64,000 nucleotides of DNA from Cricetomys ansorgei (taxonomy: Eukaryota; Chordata; Mammalia; Rodentia; Nesomyidae), in the NCBI GenBank assembly GCA_026225945.1, contig JAMJFZ010001089.1:6844501-6908500 (forward strand), read 5' to 3'. The position numbers were made by a program, and so were the translations under genes. Under the pieces are notes generated by a model that was not told where the DNA came from, searched no databases, and saw only the letters and a program-made list of their open reading frames with translations. Below are positions 1 to 10,832 of the stretch, in pieces (positions within the stretch are counted from its first letter, which is position 1; every line of letters begins with the position of its first letter).

Positions 1-899
1 GGGGTCCCACCAGCTGCAGCCATGTATATGCTAAGCCAGTCTCCACTCTCCTGATTTCTCTTTAGTTTCCTTGCTTGAGAGCTCTCTGTGTCTCTGTCTT
101 CAGCATTATTAGCATTTAATTTCTAGAGGACAGAGCAGATGGCATTAAGATTGTGGTTGACAATCTCTTAGTGTCATGTGAATGCCTTAGGAAACAGAAT
201 TGGGACACTTCAGTGTGGACTATAATGAGATCCTCCTCTCTCCCTGCTTCAGCCTCCCCTCCCTTCCTCTCTTCCATTGGGGGTGTGGTGGTGATGGGAA
301 CTCATTACAGGACAGGATTACACCTTCCTGGTCTTGTGCGGACTAGGCTCCTCCAAAAGAGAACGCTCTAGCTAGCTGTCTGCTGTCAGGCCTAGCTTCA
401 CACACTAACGCCTTTGTGTGTGTGTGTCCATAGCCCCTGCTCTGCCCACCTCGCCTTTCAGAACAAACCTCCTCCTTCCCCTGACTGTGCCCCATTGTAC
501 TCAGAGCACAGATCTCTTAAAAGTGCTTTTCCGTGTTTGGGTGGTGATGCTGTGTTGATGTCTGTTCCTCCAGCTTTGGGGTGGGTTCTGGAAGAACAGG
601 GTGACAGCTGGTTGATCTCTATGTCTCTTTATACCTTGTAGGTGCTTGAGCCATTGCCTCATGGATAAGAAACTAATTCAGAGAACACATGTTCACCTCC
701 GAGTTCGGCATAGCGCCTGGGAAGGGAATCGGAAAAAACTTACGTCTGAGAACATCCCTCTAGTTTATTACATTTATTCAAATAGACACGGGATGCACCT
801 TTTCAGAACCAATGCCAGGCTGCTGTCAGTTCTGTCTGTATGAGCTAAGAATAGCATTTACATGTCTAAGTGGCTTGGGAGGAGGCTAAAGAATAACAT
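1..899. other. Unique sequence, no feature seen
   Basis: I see no recognisable repeat, RNA gene or convincing exon. The short open frames here (72, 75 and 65 codons) have no domain signature and no splice or promoter context. Confidence 0.6.
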
Positions 900-1088
900 T
901 TTGAGAGATGTGAAAATTACGTGTAATTCGAATTTCTGTGTCGCTATGTAAAGTTTTATTGGCACACAGCCATCCCTGTTCATTTACATACTGTCTGCTG
1001 AGCTACAAAGGTAGGGCTGAGTGGTTGCCTCTGAGTTGGTAAATATTGCAAAGCCAAAGAAGGTATTTATTATAAAATAATAGAAGAG
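900..1088 (+). mobile_element. Ancient hAT-like DNA transposon fragment
   Basis: The text around 915-1070 follows an ancient mammalian element: a GTGAAAATTAC block, then AAGTTTTATTGGCACACAGCC, TTCATTTACATACTGTCT, and GCAAAGCCAAAG followed by a TATTTATTAT-like stretch. These blocks occur in the same order in a widespread mammalian hAT-class nonautonomous element. No terminal repeats are left. The exact family name is not assigned. Confidence 0.65.
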
Positions 1089-1225
1089 CCAAGCATGCTA
1101 GCACATGCCTACAATCCCAGCACTCAGGGGCACTTTGTGAATTCAAGGTCAGCTTGGGTGAACTTGAAACCCCCTGTCAAAACAAAAGGCATAAAACAAA
1201 CAAACAAACAAATAAAAGCAAACAA
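1089..1225 (+). mobile_element. Old B1-like SINE with A-rich tail
   Basis: AATCCCAGCACTCAGG, then a TTCAAGGTCAGC motif, then a CCCCTGTCAAAACA end followed by a CAAA-type tail. This is the order of a 7SL-derived rodent SINE in plus orientation. It is diverged and internally shortened. Confidence 0.75.
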
Positions 1226-1908
1226 CAGATCGCAAAAATAAAGTAGGGACAACAAATAAAATAATATCACCTGACTCTCCAAAGAAAATGTGCTGACTTA
1301 TGTTCTAAACAAGTACAAGATCTTTCTCGCTCTGAGTTCAGCTCCTTCTACATCTGAAACAACTCAGAAGCAGAATGAAGAACAGACCAGAGGAAAGCAG
1401 GCTAAGTCCGAAACAAAGAGCTATGTTACGCTACGTGTCATTATTTCTAGCTTGATATCAGTTTTTTAAAAACCTGTACACATTAAATCATCTAAAAAAT
1501 ATCACCCATGCTGTTTTTCCATTCTATGTCACGTCTATAAAACCTGCCAGTGACAAGTCACTGAGCTTTTTCTCTCTCAAAAGTCCAGTGACCTTTGACC
1601 TGAGCTTTCTCAGGTGCAGGGCTCTGATGTAGTTATTTATAGACATTGTTTCACTTAGCATTTGTCTTGTGTACCAAACCTAGGAGGTAGATTGTTCTTA
1701 GTTCATGTATTATAACACGGAATAGAAACTCAGGTGTTCTCCTTCCTGAGTCGATGTGGCCGTAACCACGGGACTACACTGCCCACCAGGCTTCCTCTCA
1801 GTATCATTACCTGAGACCCTGTTGATTGTTTCTTTAAGTGTACAGCTTAGTGGAGGACTAGGTATATCTGAGAAGCAAATGGTGGTTCTGTCAAATAGTA
1901 TAAATACA
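1226..1908. other. Unique sequence, no feature seen
   Basis: No repeat or gene is recognised between the SINE tail and the CA-rich tract. Confidence 0.55.
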
Positions 1909-1909
1909 T

Positions 1910-2213
1910 CATACACACACACACAACACACACAACATACACATACACTCACACTCATACACACACCACATGCACACATACACTCACGCTCATACACACA
2001 CACACAAGCACACACACCACACACACACATTCTCTCTCTCTCACACACACACAAACAAACACACACACTCATACTCATACACACACCACACACACACACA
2101 CATACACTCAAACAAACACACAAACACACACACACACCACACACACTCACACATTCACATATACACACTCACACACACACATACACGCACACGCTCACAC
2201 TCACACGCACACC
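1910..2213. repeat. Complex (CA)n-rich tract, about 300 bp
   Basis: An almost continuous run of CA with periodic interruptions (ACACTCATAC, CACACCACA, CAAACAAACAC) and a short CT block near 2029-2042. The 169- and 152-codon open frames over it are repeat translations (HTHT and CVCV runs), not genes. The recurring interruptions suggest local duplications of larger units, not simple slippage only. Confidence 0.97.
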
Positions 2214-2905
2214 CATGAAGTTCCTTCCATTATTCTGCTGCCCTTTACATCCTCTGCCTACCTAAACCTCCTCCTGTCCCAGCTTGCAGCCCTTCTCTGT
2301 CAGGATACTTTTCCTAGAAAATGTATCATTGCCTACACTCTCCCATCCCAAGCTCCCATCCTTCTCTGTGTCTCCCATCATCTATGGTGAAGGCCATGGC
2401 TGCCCAGATACCACTTCTCTTAAGGAAGAATCACCATTGTTGGGCCTTCTTCTCTCCACATGTTGCATTGAACAGCCGGGTTCCACGCCTGACAACCCCT
2501 TTAATGTGTTCTAGCTTAGAACATTTGTCACGGGACACAGACTACTCAACTCACGGGCTACCCAACTCCCCCCAACACCCTTTATTAGCAACAGTAAACT
2601 AAGAATAAATTACATTTTCTGAAATTTGTAATGGGATTTTTTTTATTTTTAATTTGTCTCTGCAGATGAGGGCAGCAAGTACTAAAAAGGCTTGTTGTCT
2701 CATGGTCCCGGGGTTACTTTAGACTTGGCATCTCCTTAACTCAACAACGAGTGCCACCTGGGGCTAGGTGGGACTCTGAAGGACGTACATTGGAAACGAT
2801 CCCTCTGACTGCATGACATGGTGGAGCCCACACTGGCATGACTTCATGGGGGTCTCACATCCCATCACCCTTTCACCACATGGCACTGTATGTCATCTCA
2901 AAATC
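2214..2905. other. Unique sequence, no feature seen
   Basis: T-rich patch near 2638-2660; otherwise no recognised element. Confidence 0.55.
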
Positions 2906-2907
2906 CA

Positions 2908-3035
2908 CCGGCACCGTTTCTAGATGCTGTCCCGAGAACGAAGAGCTAGAATTGTCTTCGTCCCAGCCAATCGCCCATAAACCCGGGCGTACCACCGTGA
3001 GCCGAACGATTGCGGGACGTTTCTGGACGTACGTT
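2908..3035. promoter_or_regulatory. CpG-dense patch with CCAAT motif
   Basis: I count about 15 CpG dinucleotides between 2909 and 3033, in a window where CpG is otherwise sparse. A CCAAT pentamer lies at 2967-2971. The patch is too short to count as a CpG island and has no adjacent gene. Calling it regulatory is inference from composition only. Confidence 0.3.
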
Positions 3036-3704
3036 GAAAACCTGTGCAGCTGTGAAGTTTTGATGTTCAGTGCCATTATCTTGGGAATGCTTAATTGCTG
3101 CCCTTTCTCTCTCTGAAAGAACTAGGGAAGGTTGACAGCTTAAATTACACACTAAGTGAATTCACTCAAGTCTAGTGAAATATGACAAGCAACTGTGGGG
3201 TTCTACTCAGCACTTAGTGTTTTCTTTCTTGGAGATGGGGAGAGAGTTAACTAAGGGCTGCAAAGGTGTGAGGAAAGAACAGAGGCACACGATAACAAGG
3301 TATGTTTATGGGTTTCTATAACTATGCGAAGGTTCGCATTTCTGTAATTTATATGCGCATAGGCAGACCAAGGCATAGTGCTCTCCAGAACCGCTGCCTG
3401 GCAAGGGTGCACACCTGCTTTCTCTAGCTTTAAGGATTTTTGTTTTGCATGTTTGACTCTGTCTAACTTGTCATATCAAACTGCCATGGAAACCCCTTCT
3501 CCCGGTAGGTAGAAACTTTAGATTGTGGATTTTTACAGAGGTTTGAGATGATCTGCCAATACCGAATAAACAGAAGTCCATGACTGGATGGAGCATGGTT
3601 TTCTTTTGCTGCTGTTGTCCAACATGATAGTGCTACGGAACATTTCTTAAATGATAAAGACATTTGTGTCTACCCCTTGCTAACCCTTCATCGCCTTAGT
3701 TTTT
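3036..3704. other. Unique sequence, no feature seen
   Basis: No repeat family or exon recognised. Confidence 0.55.
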
Positions 3705-3915
3705 CAAGGTTTATCTTTATTTTTATGTATGTGTACATGTATATGCTACACATATGAGTGCTAACAGAGGACAGAAGAGGGCACTGGACCGCCCTGCCCC
3801 CCAACAGCTGGAAGCTGGAGTTATAAGCAGTTGTGAGCCACCCAAAATGGTGCTGGGGACTGTCCTCTAAAAGAGCAATGAACACCCTTAACTACAGTGC
3901 TGTCTCTCCAGCCCC
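3705..3915 (-). mobile_element. B3 SINE (B2 superfamily), full length or nearly so
   Basis: Read on the plus strand this is a reversed B3: TTTATGTATGTGTACATG at the tail side, AGAGGACAGAAGAGGGCA, GGAGTTATAAGCAGTTGTGAGCC, and CTGTCTCTCCAGCCCC at the tRNA-derived head. The element therefore lies on the minus strand. Confidence 0.9.
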
Positions 3916-5103
3916 TGTCCACCTTAATAGTTGAGATAGGTTCTCTTACTAGAACCCAAGTCTCATCATTTTAAACTAGATTGACTGGCCAGAGAGTCCC
4001 CAGGAATCTTCCTGTTCCACCTGTCCAGTGCCTGGGTTGGTAAAGTAAGTGGCACAAACTATAGACTCTGGAATCTGGCTCCTGTGTGGGGCTGGATAAT
4101 CTGTTTTCAATGTACTCAGGAGCTTTGCCATTTCTAGGGCCACAGTGGCGGTTGACAGTTACTTTCAGTATCCAGCATCCAGAGTAACTCCAGAGGCTGC
4201 TGGGGCAGTGGGACAATACAGGAAAGGAAAGAGGGTTTGAAGCCCTAAATGACTCCACTTTGCTGGAGTCAGACATTTCTTTATGGGCTGGAGATGCATC
4301 CCCACGCCCACCCCGGTAGTCCTACAGAAACCCGGCAGTCCCGATCCTCAGAGAAAGCCTGTCCTGTGTCCCCACATCAGCAACAAACATCCGCAGACGC
4401 AGAGCTCAGGGTTGTTTGTCCAGCCCAATGCATTTGTTGATTCTGATGAGCAAGACGGAGGAATCCCAGCCATACAGGTCCTGGTGAAAGGGGTAGGAGA
4501 AGGAGAATGTGGGGGTGGAGGCACAGCTCACTGTGCTCAGTTCCAGCCTAGCTTTGGAAGAGTTTGATTTGATTTAGAAAGCAAACAGAGTGATCCGGCG
4601 ATCAGCCACCTTTTATTTTGTCTGCCCGAAAAATACCTCTCCGGCGCGGGCCAAGGCTTGAGCAGTGGCAGAGGCACCACAGTCCACTCTCAGCTTGGCC
4701 AGTGTAGTATGGATGGATGCACATTCCTCTCTGCCCACAGAAGCTGAGAAATAAGGGGCAGTTCCCTTCTTTATATGAAGGCTGAAGGGAGGCTGTTCTA
4801 ATGAGCAGTCGCGAGCAGCTTAGGCTTACTCATGTGTACCATTGAGGTTTACAGAGTATGAGATCCCTTAATTTGCCCAAGTCCTGGCACTCTGTGGTTT
4901 TGGTCTTGGAGATGCAGACAAGCTAGTGTTACAAGGACTTCCTCGAACTTTGGTGCCTGGTGGTTCCTGTGACTCATGTTCTAAACTTGAGCTTCTGGTC
5001 TTAGAAAGGGGAGAAAGCAGTGCCTGGAAGCAAGACCTGGGTCTCTGCTGACCTTTGGTGGCCAAAGCCACGATTCTAAATTTGCCATCTCCAAATCACC
5101 CAA
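3916..5103. other. Unique sequence with a small CpG cluster
   Basis: About 7 CpGs fall within roughly 60 bp at 4590-4655 (around TCCGGCGCGGGCC). No repeat family is recognised. Open frames of 94 and 101 codons look like chance. Confidence 0.5.
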
Positions 5104-5436
5104 GGTAGTCATCCCTCCTTCAGTATCTGTGGGGACATTGGTTATAAGACCTCATATGGGTACCAGAATCCGCAGATGCTCAAATCTCTTGTATAAAAAT
5201 GCCCTAGCATTTGCAAAGAACCCGTGTACATCTTCCTGTGTGCTTTAAATCTTCTCTAGACAGCTCATGCATTATATCCAATGCTATGCAAATGCTATGT
5301 AAATAGGTGATAGAGGGGATAATAACAAGTGAAAACATCTGTGTATGTTCAACAGGCATGGAAAAAAATTTCAAGCATTTTCAATCCACAGTTGATCGAA
5401 TGGAGAATGTGGAACCCATCATATGCAGGCGTGATT
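5104..5436 (+). mobile_element. MER2-like nonautonomous Tigger DNA transposon
   Basis: Order of blocks: AGTCATCCCTCCTTCAGTAT, GGTACCAGAATCCGCAGATG, TGCTATGTAAATAGGTGATA, TCAATCCACAGTTGAT, GGAACCCATCATATGCAGG. This is the roughly 340-bp MER2/TcMar-Tigger layout, with diverged terminal inverted repeats. The right end is more decayed than the left. Confidence 0.82.
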
Positions 5437-5930
5437 CAAAAGCCATCGCCTATCTACCTCCTGTTGTCAGAATAAAAGTACCTTGAAGCGGTATACCCAT
5501 GATGTCACTCAGCAAGGAAGACACAGAGACATTTTCGTAGCTGTAAACCCTGACAGATCTCAGCAGAGGGGTCCACCTTGTCATGGCAAGCACTATACTG
5601 GACAGTAGAACCCTGAACGTCTCATTTCAGGAGTTTTTATTGATAGGTAAGCTCCTCAGGTGACAGCACATGCAGATCATGAGGAAGCAAACATCTTTTA
5701 CATAAAACCAACATTTGCAGACAAAACAAACGCCAAGGCCTACGCAGCCCCTTTCCCAACAGCGCACAGCCAACCATTTTAAACATAACGAAAAGTAAAC
5801 ATCAATACCTCTTCCAGTCAGCCCTTTAATTCTTTCCTCTCCAACCCACCAAGGGACTCAGCTTCCCAACTATCCTATTTGTCCTCACTGCCCCAGCCTT
5901 TTGTGCCCTAAATAAATTCAGGTCTTTGCC
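5437..5930. other. Unassigned sequence, possible reversed LTR remnant
   Basis: Read on the minus strand, 5480-5650 has an AATAAAAACTCC-type motif that might be an LTR polyadenylation region, but I cannot match a family. Nothing else is recognised. Confidence 0.3.
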
Positions 5931-6021
5931 AGTTGTGGTGGCGCACACTGGTAGGATTTGCTGAAGGAGGCAGAGGCAGGAGGATCACGAGTTTGGCCAG
6001 CCTGTGCTACACAATTTTTTA
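5931..6021 (+). mobile_element. Truncated B1-like monomer
   Basis: GTTGTGGTGGCGCACACTGG, then GAGGCAGAGGCAGGAGGATC, TTTGGCCAGCCTGTGCTACA. The 7SL-type SINE ends abruptly where a second B1 begins at 6022. Confidence 0.75.
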
Positions 6022-6200
6022 GCCTGGCTATGGTGGTACATGCCTTTAATCCCAAGCACTTGGGAGGCAGAGTCAGGTGGATCTTTGAGTTTGAGGCCAG
6101 CCTGGTCTACGGAGAGAGTTCCAGGATGGCCAGGGTTACACAGAGAAACCCAGTCTGGAAAAACCAATTAATCAATCAAATCAAAAAAAGAAGAAAAGTA
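6022..6200 (+). mobile_element. B1 SINE
   Basis: TGGTGGTACATGCCTTTAAT, AAGCACTTGGGAGGCAGAGT, GAGGCCAGCCTGGTCTAC, then GGTTACACAGAGAAACCCAG and an A-rich tail. Full-length B1 directly downstream of a truncated relative. Confidence 0.92.
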
Positions 6201-7253
6201 AAAAAATTCAGGTGTTCTCTCCCAAGTATGCAGACTCATAGCTCCTTGTTATCCTAGATTACAAAGGCTTCTATTGGGCCAGAGGTGAATTCCACGAACA
6301 GATTCAGTCAGCTTTCAGAGGATTTGAAGAGGAAATGAAGAAGATACCACCTTGGGCCAATCCAATGAGGATTTGCAGCCAAGTGAGCGATGTAAAAGTT
6401 CGAGAATTTTGTATATTATATTTGTGGCAGTATGAATACATCCTCAAGTCTTCAGCATTTCCCTGTTGCAACTGACCCTTCCCCAGTGCTGACCAATCTC
6501 TGAAGCCAGAGAGTGAAGGGTCTCACAAGCTACTCTCCTAAGTCTATCCCCCTAACTCTGCCTCTGTCCCAACCACCATCAACCATCCTAACCAGCAACA
6601 TTCAGTGCAGTGTGAGTATTTATATAAATAGAACGAGGAGATGAGAAAGGATCATGAAATACAAGCTTCTGATGACAACAGTGACAATGAATTATTTCAG
6701 CCGATACAAAATGGCGCTTGTAGAATTGCTGTCAGAGTTTCAGAGAATTATGAATGAGCACATTCTTAACTTCTGCTCCTGGCTCACTGTGGGTCTGTCT
6801 AGTATGTGGTCCAGTGTGAGTCCTGCGGCACATTTCAGGAGCCATGTTCCTCTGAGAACCACCAACTTCTCTACTGCTGAAGTTGGAGGGTCTTCTCCAT
6901 TCGGCAAAATCTTTACCTCTCTCTGGACCCTTGTCCACCTGCTTCCTCTGGCTTGAGCTATTTGGAAACCTTTTGGTTTGGTTTCCAAGTAGGCAGAAGG
7001 CCCTTTTAATCTCCCCACCTCGGACCAGGCAGCCATTTGTTTTCTTGTTTTCTTTCCAGGCAGCCATTCCCAAGGCTCCATCCTCAGCGCTTCTGCCTTC
7101 TGTACCTCCCCCTTTCTCTAGCACATCTCCTCCTGATACGTACACCCTTGCTTCTATACCAATAATGATCACACCCCATGATGTAGGTTCCGAGTCACAG
7201 GCTCATTTCCTACCATGCCCAAATATTCCATCAACGTATCTCCATGTTCACGG
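6201..7253. other. Unique sequence, no feature seen
   Basis: Overlapping open frames of 100 to 146 codons on both strands at 6650-7310 have no domain signature and look like chance frames. Confidence 0.5.
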
Positions 7254-7610
7254 GTTGTCGTTAGTTTTATGTATCAACCTGGCTAGGCCACAATCTCCAG
7301 ATATTTAAAAGCAAATGAGCACACTAGATGCTAGTATGAAGAGAATTTTATAGGTGAGGTTAACATTAACGTCAGTAGAGAACGCATAAGGCAGGCGACC
7401 CTTCATCACACAGGTGGGCCTCACCCTAGCAGTTAAAGGCCTTAACAGAAAGCAGGTTGAGGTCTCCCAGGGAAGATACAATTCTACCTACACTGAACTT
7501 GGGCTCAGCTGCTTCATCAGCTTGACAGGTCTTTCCTGAGTCTTTAGTCTACCTGTCTGTCCTGCCTATTTTGAACCGTGGGTCATTCCTTAAAATACAA
7601 TAATCCCTCA
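7254..7610 (+). mobile_element. Ancient mammalian interspersed repeat (LTR-like, family unnamed)
   Basis: GTTAGTTTTATGTATCAACC, TGGCTAGGCCACAATCTCCA, GGTGGGCCTCACCCTAGCAG, AAAGGCCTTAACAGAA. These follow an old mammal-wide element whose consensus opens with TTAGTTTTATGTGTCAAC. A second copy lies at 12325-12560. Confidence 0.6.
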
Positions 7611-7611
7611 T

Positions 7612-7643
<32 letters not shown>

Positions 7644-7646
7644 TTC
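7611..7646. repeat. (CTGT)n microsatellite
   Basis: Uninterrupted TCTG/CTGT repeats passing into TTTG and TCTC. Confidence 0.95.
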
Positions 7647-7714
7647 TCTGTCTCTATCCTTCTCCTCCTCCTCTACACAGTTATGCTTTAGACAAACATT
7701 TCCCAGTGACCCAT

Positions 7715-8037
7715 GCGCTAATGTCTTATGTCCAAATGTATGAGTCTATTGGGAAGTAAAGGGATCTTTAGGAAGAGGACCACAGCCTGAAGGAATCGGG
7801 TCACTGGAGAGGGAATCTAGGGTACCAGTTTCGTCTATGTTTGGTACTCAACCCTGAGGTGAGTAGTTTCCTAGGCCACGTGCTCCCACTATACTATTCT
7901 GCCTTGTCATAGCTTTAAAGCAATGAGGCTGAGTGCCTACAGGTGGGAAGTTTCAAAACTCTGAGCCCCAATAAACATCTTCTCTTAAGTTAATTATCTC
8001 AGCTGTTTTGTTACAGTCACAGAAAGCTGATCAACAC
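7715..8037 (+). mobile_element. ERVL-MaLR LTR (MST/MLT type)
   Basis: The 3' part reads GAGCCCCAATAAACATCTTC, then a ATTATCTCAGCTGTTTTGTT-like block, ACAGAAAGCTGATCAACACA. This is the typical MaLR 3' end with its poly(A) signal region. The 5' part carries ATGAGTCTATTGGGAAGTAA-type text. Only a solitary LTR is visible. Confidence 0.72.
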
Positions 8038-8655
8038 ACATACCACCACCACCATTTCTGTTTCCCTGACTAACACACATAGCAAGTTCTCTCAAACAAC
8101 CGCTGTTTACTTAGAGCTAGTCTTGTTTTGACGCCACCAGTGTCTCAGTCACCGAGAGCTAAACCCTCACCCTGATTGCACTTCCCATATGCAATCAGTG
8201 TCCAAGTCATGTCAATTCTATATCTGCAACAGTTACAGCATGAACTGCCTTCTCTCATAGTAGATATTCCCAATCGCCATACAGGCCTGGTTGCTTAGAG
8301 GCTTTACATACTTGTCCACAGTGATTTATTTAAAGAACTTGGCATGTGACTCAGAGAAAATCAGTCTGTGGTCTTTGAGATTTTTGTATATGTACCAGGA
8401 AAGAAAAGCTTCTCTATCTTTGAATTCTATACTATAAACTATAAACCATATATTTTATATTTATAATATAAACTATTATTCACTGCTTAGCGGTGAATAT
8501 GTAACACATATTTATATGGAGAAAGGATGAATTCATATGTAAACTGAAGCAGAGATATTAAAAGCAGAAGAAATGGAGAGAGTCCTGACTTTGTTTGTCT
8601 CTCCTGAATCAGCTATCCCTGAAGTCTGCTCTAAAACAATATAATTCATAAGGTG
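8038..8655. other. Unique, partly AT-rich sequence
   Basis: AT-rich around 8430-8480; no repeat family or gene recognised. Confidence 0.5.
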
Positions 8656-9042
8656 ATGGGCTGGTTGGGTTTTGTCACCGTGAGACTAACTTAGATGTAT
8701 CGAGGAAGAGGGAATCTTAATTGAGAAAATGCCTCCATAAGAATTGCCTGTAGACACATCTGTGGGGGCACTTTCTTGACTAATGACTGATGTAGGAGGG
8801 CCCGGTTCATGGGGGGGGCACCCCTGGGCAGTAAGTCCTGAGTTGTATAAGAAGGAGGAACAAGCCAGTAAGCAACGTTCTTCCATGACTTCTGTTTCAG
8901 TTCCTGCCTCCAGGTGTGGCCTTGAGTCCTTGCTTTGACTTGCGTCAGTGATAGAGTATGATCTGAAATAAACCCATTCCTCCCCAAGTTGCTTTTGGTC
9001 ATGATGTTTTATCACAGGAATAGTAACCCTAACTAAGACAGG
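8656..9042 (+). mobile_element. Rodent LTR-like element, about 390 bp
   Basis: GAGAAAATGCCTCCATAAGA, GGGGGCACTTTCTTGACTAA, AATAAACCCATTCCTCCCCA, then AGTTGCTTTTGGTCATGATG, GTAACCCTAACTAAGACA. This is a common rodent repeat that ends with an AATAAA signal and CCCTAACTAAGACA. A minus-strand copy lies at 59983-60290. The family name is not assigned. Confidence 0.75.
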
Positions 9043-9554
9043 TAATGGAAATATTTCGCCCTAACCTGATCTGAATCCAGCTTCATTCATTTGCACTAAA
9101 GTCTACCCTCTACCAGGAGACAAGGGCATCTCCCCATTCCTGTGCACTCCGTGAGTCCTCTCCATAGAAGTCTTAAGATCAAAGACACCCAGCCAGTGCA
9201 TTTCACTGGACTCCAGACTTGGCCTTATAGTACCAGATACATCCTAACACTGTGTCATGGGAGAGGGAGAAGTGACCATGGAGGCAGCAGAAACAGAAAG
9301 GTGAGTCAGGTATTAGGACATCGCAGGGTGACACTGGTGCATGGTGACACAGGTTACTTGGTTGACTGGGACATAGCTTTAACAATGAAAAGGGAAAGCA
9401 ACACACCCTCACTGGTAGGTTCTGAGGAGCATGGCGTGGGGATGGGGGGGCACTTGTGCACCTGCAGATCCATTTAGGTGCCGGCCTCACATTTCCTTGC
9501 TGATTGCTTTGTCCTTGTTAATGGCCGCTGCGATTCCATTCTCCCCTGAACCAT
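9043..9554. other. Unique sequence, no feature seen
   Basis: No recognised repeat or gene. Confidence 0.5.
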
Positions 9555-9645
9555 TCCTAACGGCTCGACATAGCGCTAGGCACTGCGGGAACCACAAAGA
9601 TGAATAATAGTCAGACCGCCCTTCTTTCTTTAATACCTATTACAG
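9555..9645. mobile_element. L2-like ancient LINE fragment
   Basis: CGCTAGGCACTGCGGGAACC, ACAAAGATGAATAATAG and a CCGCCCTTC block resemble the L2-associated text ending in ACAAAGATGAATAAGACA. Short and diverged. Confidence 0.5.
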
Positions 9646-10494
9646 TAGCAGCCAAGGTAACTTCATGAAGATAAACTTGTGCTGGGGGGAAAAAAATAAT
9701 CCCACCATCAGGTTATGTAAGTTTCTATTTTAAAGTCATCTGGTTCTAATTTACTGGAGTTAATGCTTTCTAGCTAATGCCAAAGCGCTACGTTTGATTT
9801 ATGGAAATACTTTAGCACATTTTTCCATCGCGCTCTTGTACAATATATTTACCACCCTTTTGTTATGGTTAGAAAGATTATGGACCTTAAAACAGCCTTC
9901 TTTATGAGCTCGCTGATATTTTATCATAAAATTCCATAAGATGGAATAAAAAAGTCTTGTAAACAGCACTATTCACTTAGGAGGCCATTCCACATGATTT
10001 AACTTTATTTTACTTTTTTTTTTTTTTTTAATTTAACAAAGCGATCCATCTGGAAAAATGGATGTTTAAAAACTTTTGCTATGCCAAACCACTTCTTTTC
10101 AGGGCAGACAGCATTTTTTTTTTTTTTTGGAAGTGGGGCAGGGATGGATGTTTAGATAGGAGTCACACCAGACTTCACCGCTGACCAAAGAACGGCATCA
10201 ACGCCAAAGGATAAAGAAATGCACCGACCCAGACTTCCTCTACACCACAGAGGGAGCCCACAGAACATTCCAGGCAAATGGAGTGAATGCCAGAAGGTAC
10301 TTTTGGTGCCTGTGGTGCAGGACCACTCACCAGGCAGGGAGAGGTGAGCAGAATGTGGCTCAGGCTGATGGGGCCTCTAGGCTATTTGCATGTTGGCATC
10401 CTCCATGACATACACCTCGGTGACCCGTGGTTTCAGGCAGAGGCAAAGGCAGACCCCACTCAGGCTCTGGGAATGAAATATCTTTGTGTGTTTT
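9646..10494. other. Unique AT-rich block, possible conserved noncoding element
   Basis: 9660-10090 is repeat-free, AT-rich and non-repetitive, with poly(T) runs at about 10013-10030 and 10117-10128. Conservation cannot be judged from one sequence. Confidence 0.35.
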
Positions 10495-10568
10495 GTGATG
10501 CTAGGCATTGAACCCTGGGCTTGCTGTATGATAGAGAACTCTACCACGGAGCCACATCCTTAGCCCTT
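10495..10568 (-). mobile_element. ID-like (tRNA-derived) SINE head
   Basis: Reversed ID-type text: TTGAACCCTGGGCTTGCTGT, GAGAACTCTACCACGGAGCC, ACATCCTTAGCCC. Confidence 0.78.
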
Positions 10569-10582
10569 CAGTAAAGAAATTA

Positions 10583-10747
10583 GATATACACACACACATA
10601 CATACACATACATCTACACACACATGCACAATATATACACATAAAATATGCACACATAATTTATATTCACTTGCATTTAAAATATACACACATATATTAT
10701 GTATGCACACATAACAAATTCACGAACACACACATGAATAACACACA
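10583..10747. repeat. CA/TA-rich imperfect microsatellite
   Basis: Imperfect ACACAT, ACATAC and ATATACAC units lying between two reversed ID-like heads. Confidence 0.9.
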
Positions 10748-10751
10748 TTCT

Positions 10752-10832
10752 TTTCAGGTGCTTTGAACACAGGACCTTGCACAGGCTAGGAAGTGCTCTA
10801 GCTAGCCCTGAGCTCTGTCCTCAGCAGGAACG
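10752..10832 (-). mobile_element. Second ID-like SINE head
   Basis: GTGCTTTGAACACAGGACCT, TGCACAGGCTAGGAAGTGCT, CTGAGCTCTGTCCTCAGC is a diverged reversed ID-type sequence, in the same orientation as the copy at 10495. Confidence 0.65.

Noticed and set aside
1710..2265. Open frames of 152 and 169 codons across the CA tract
   Set aside because: They are translations of (CA)n and (TG)n with HTHT and CVCV runs.
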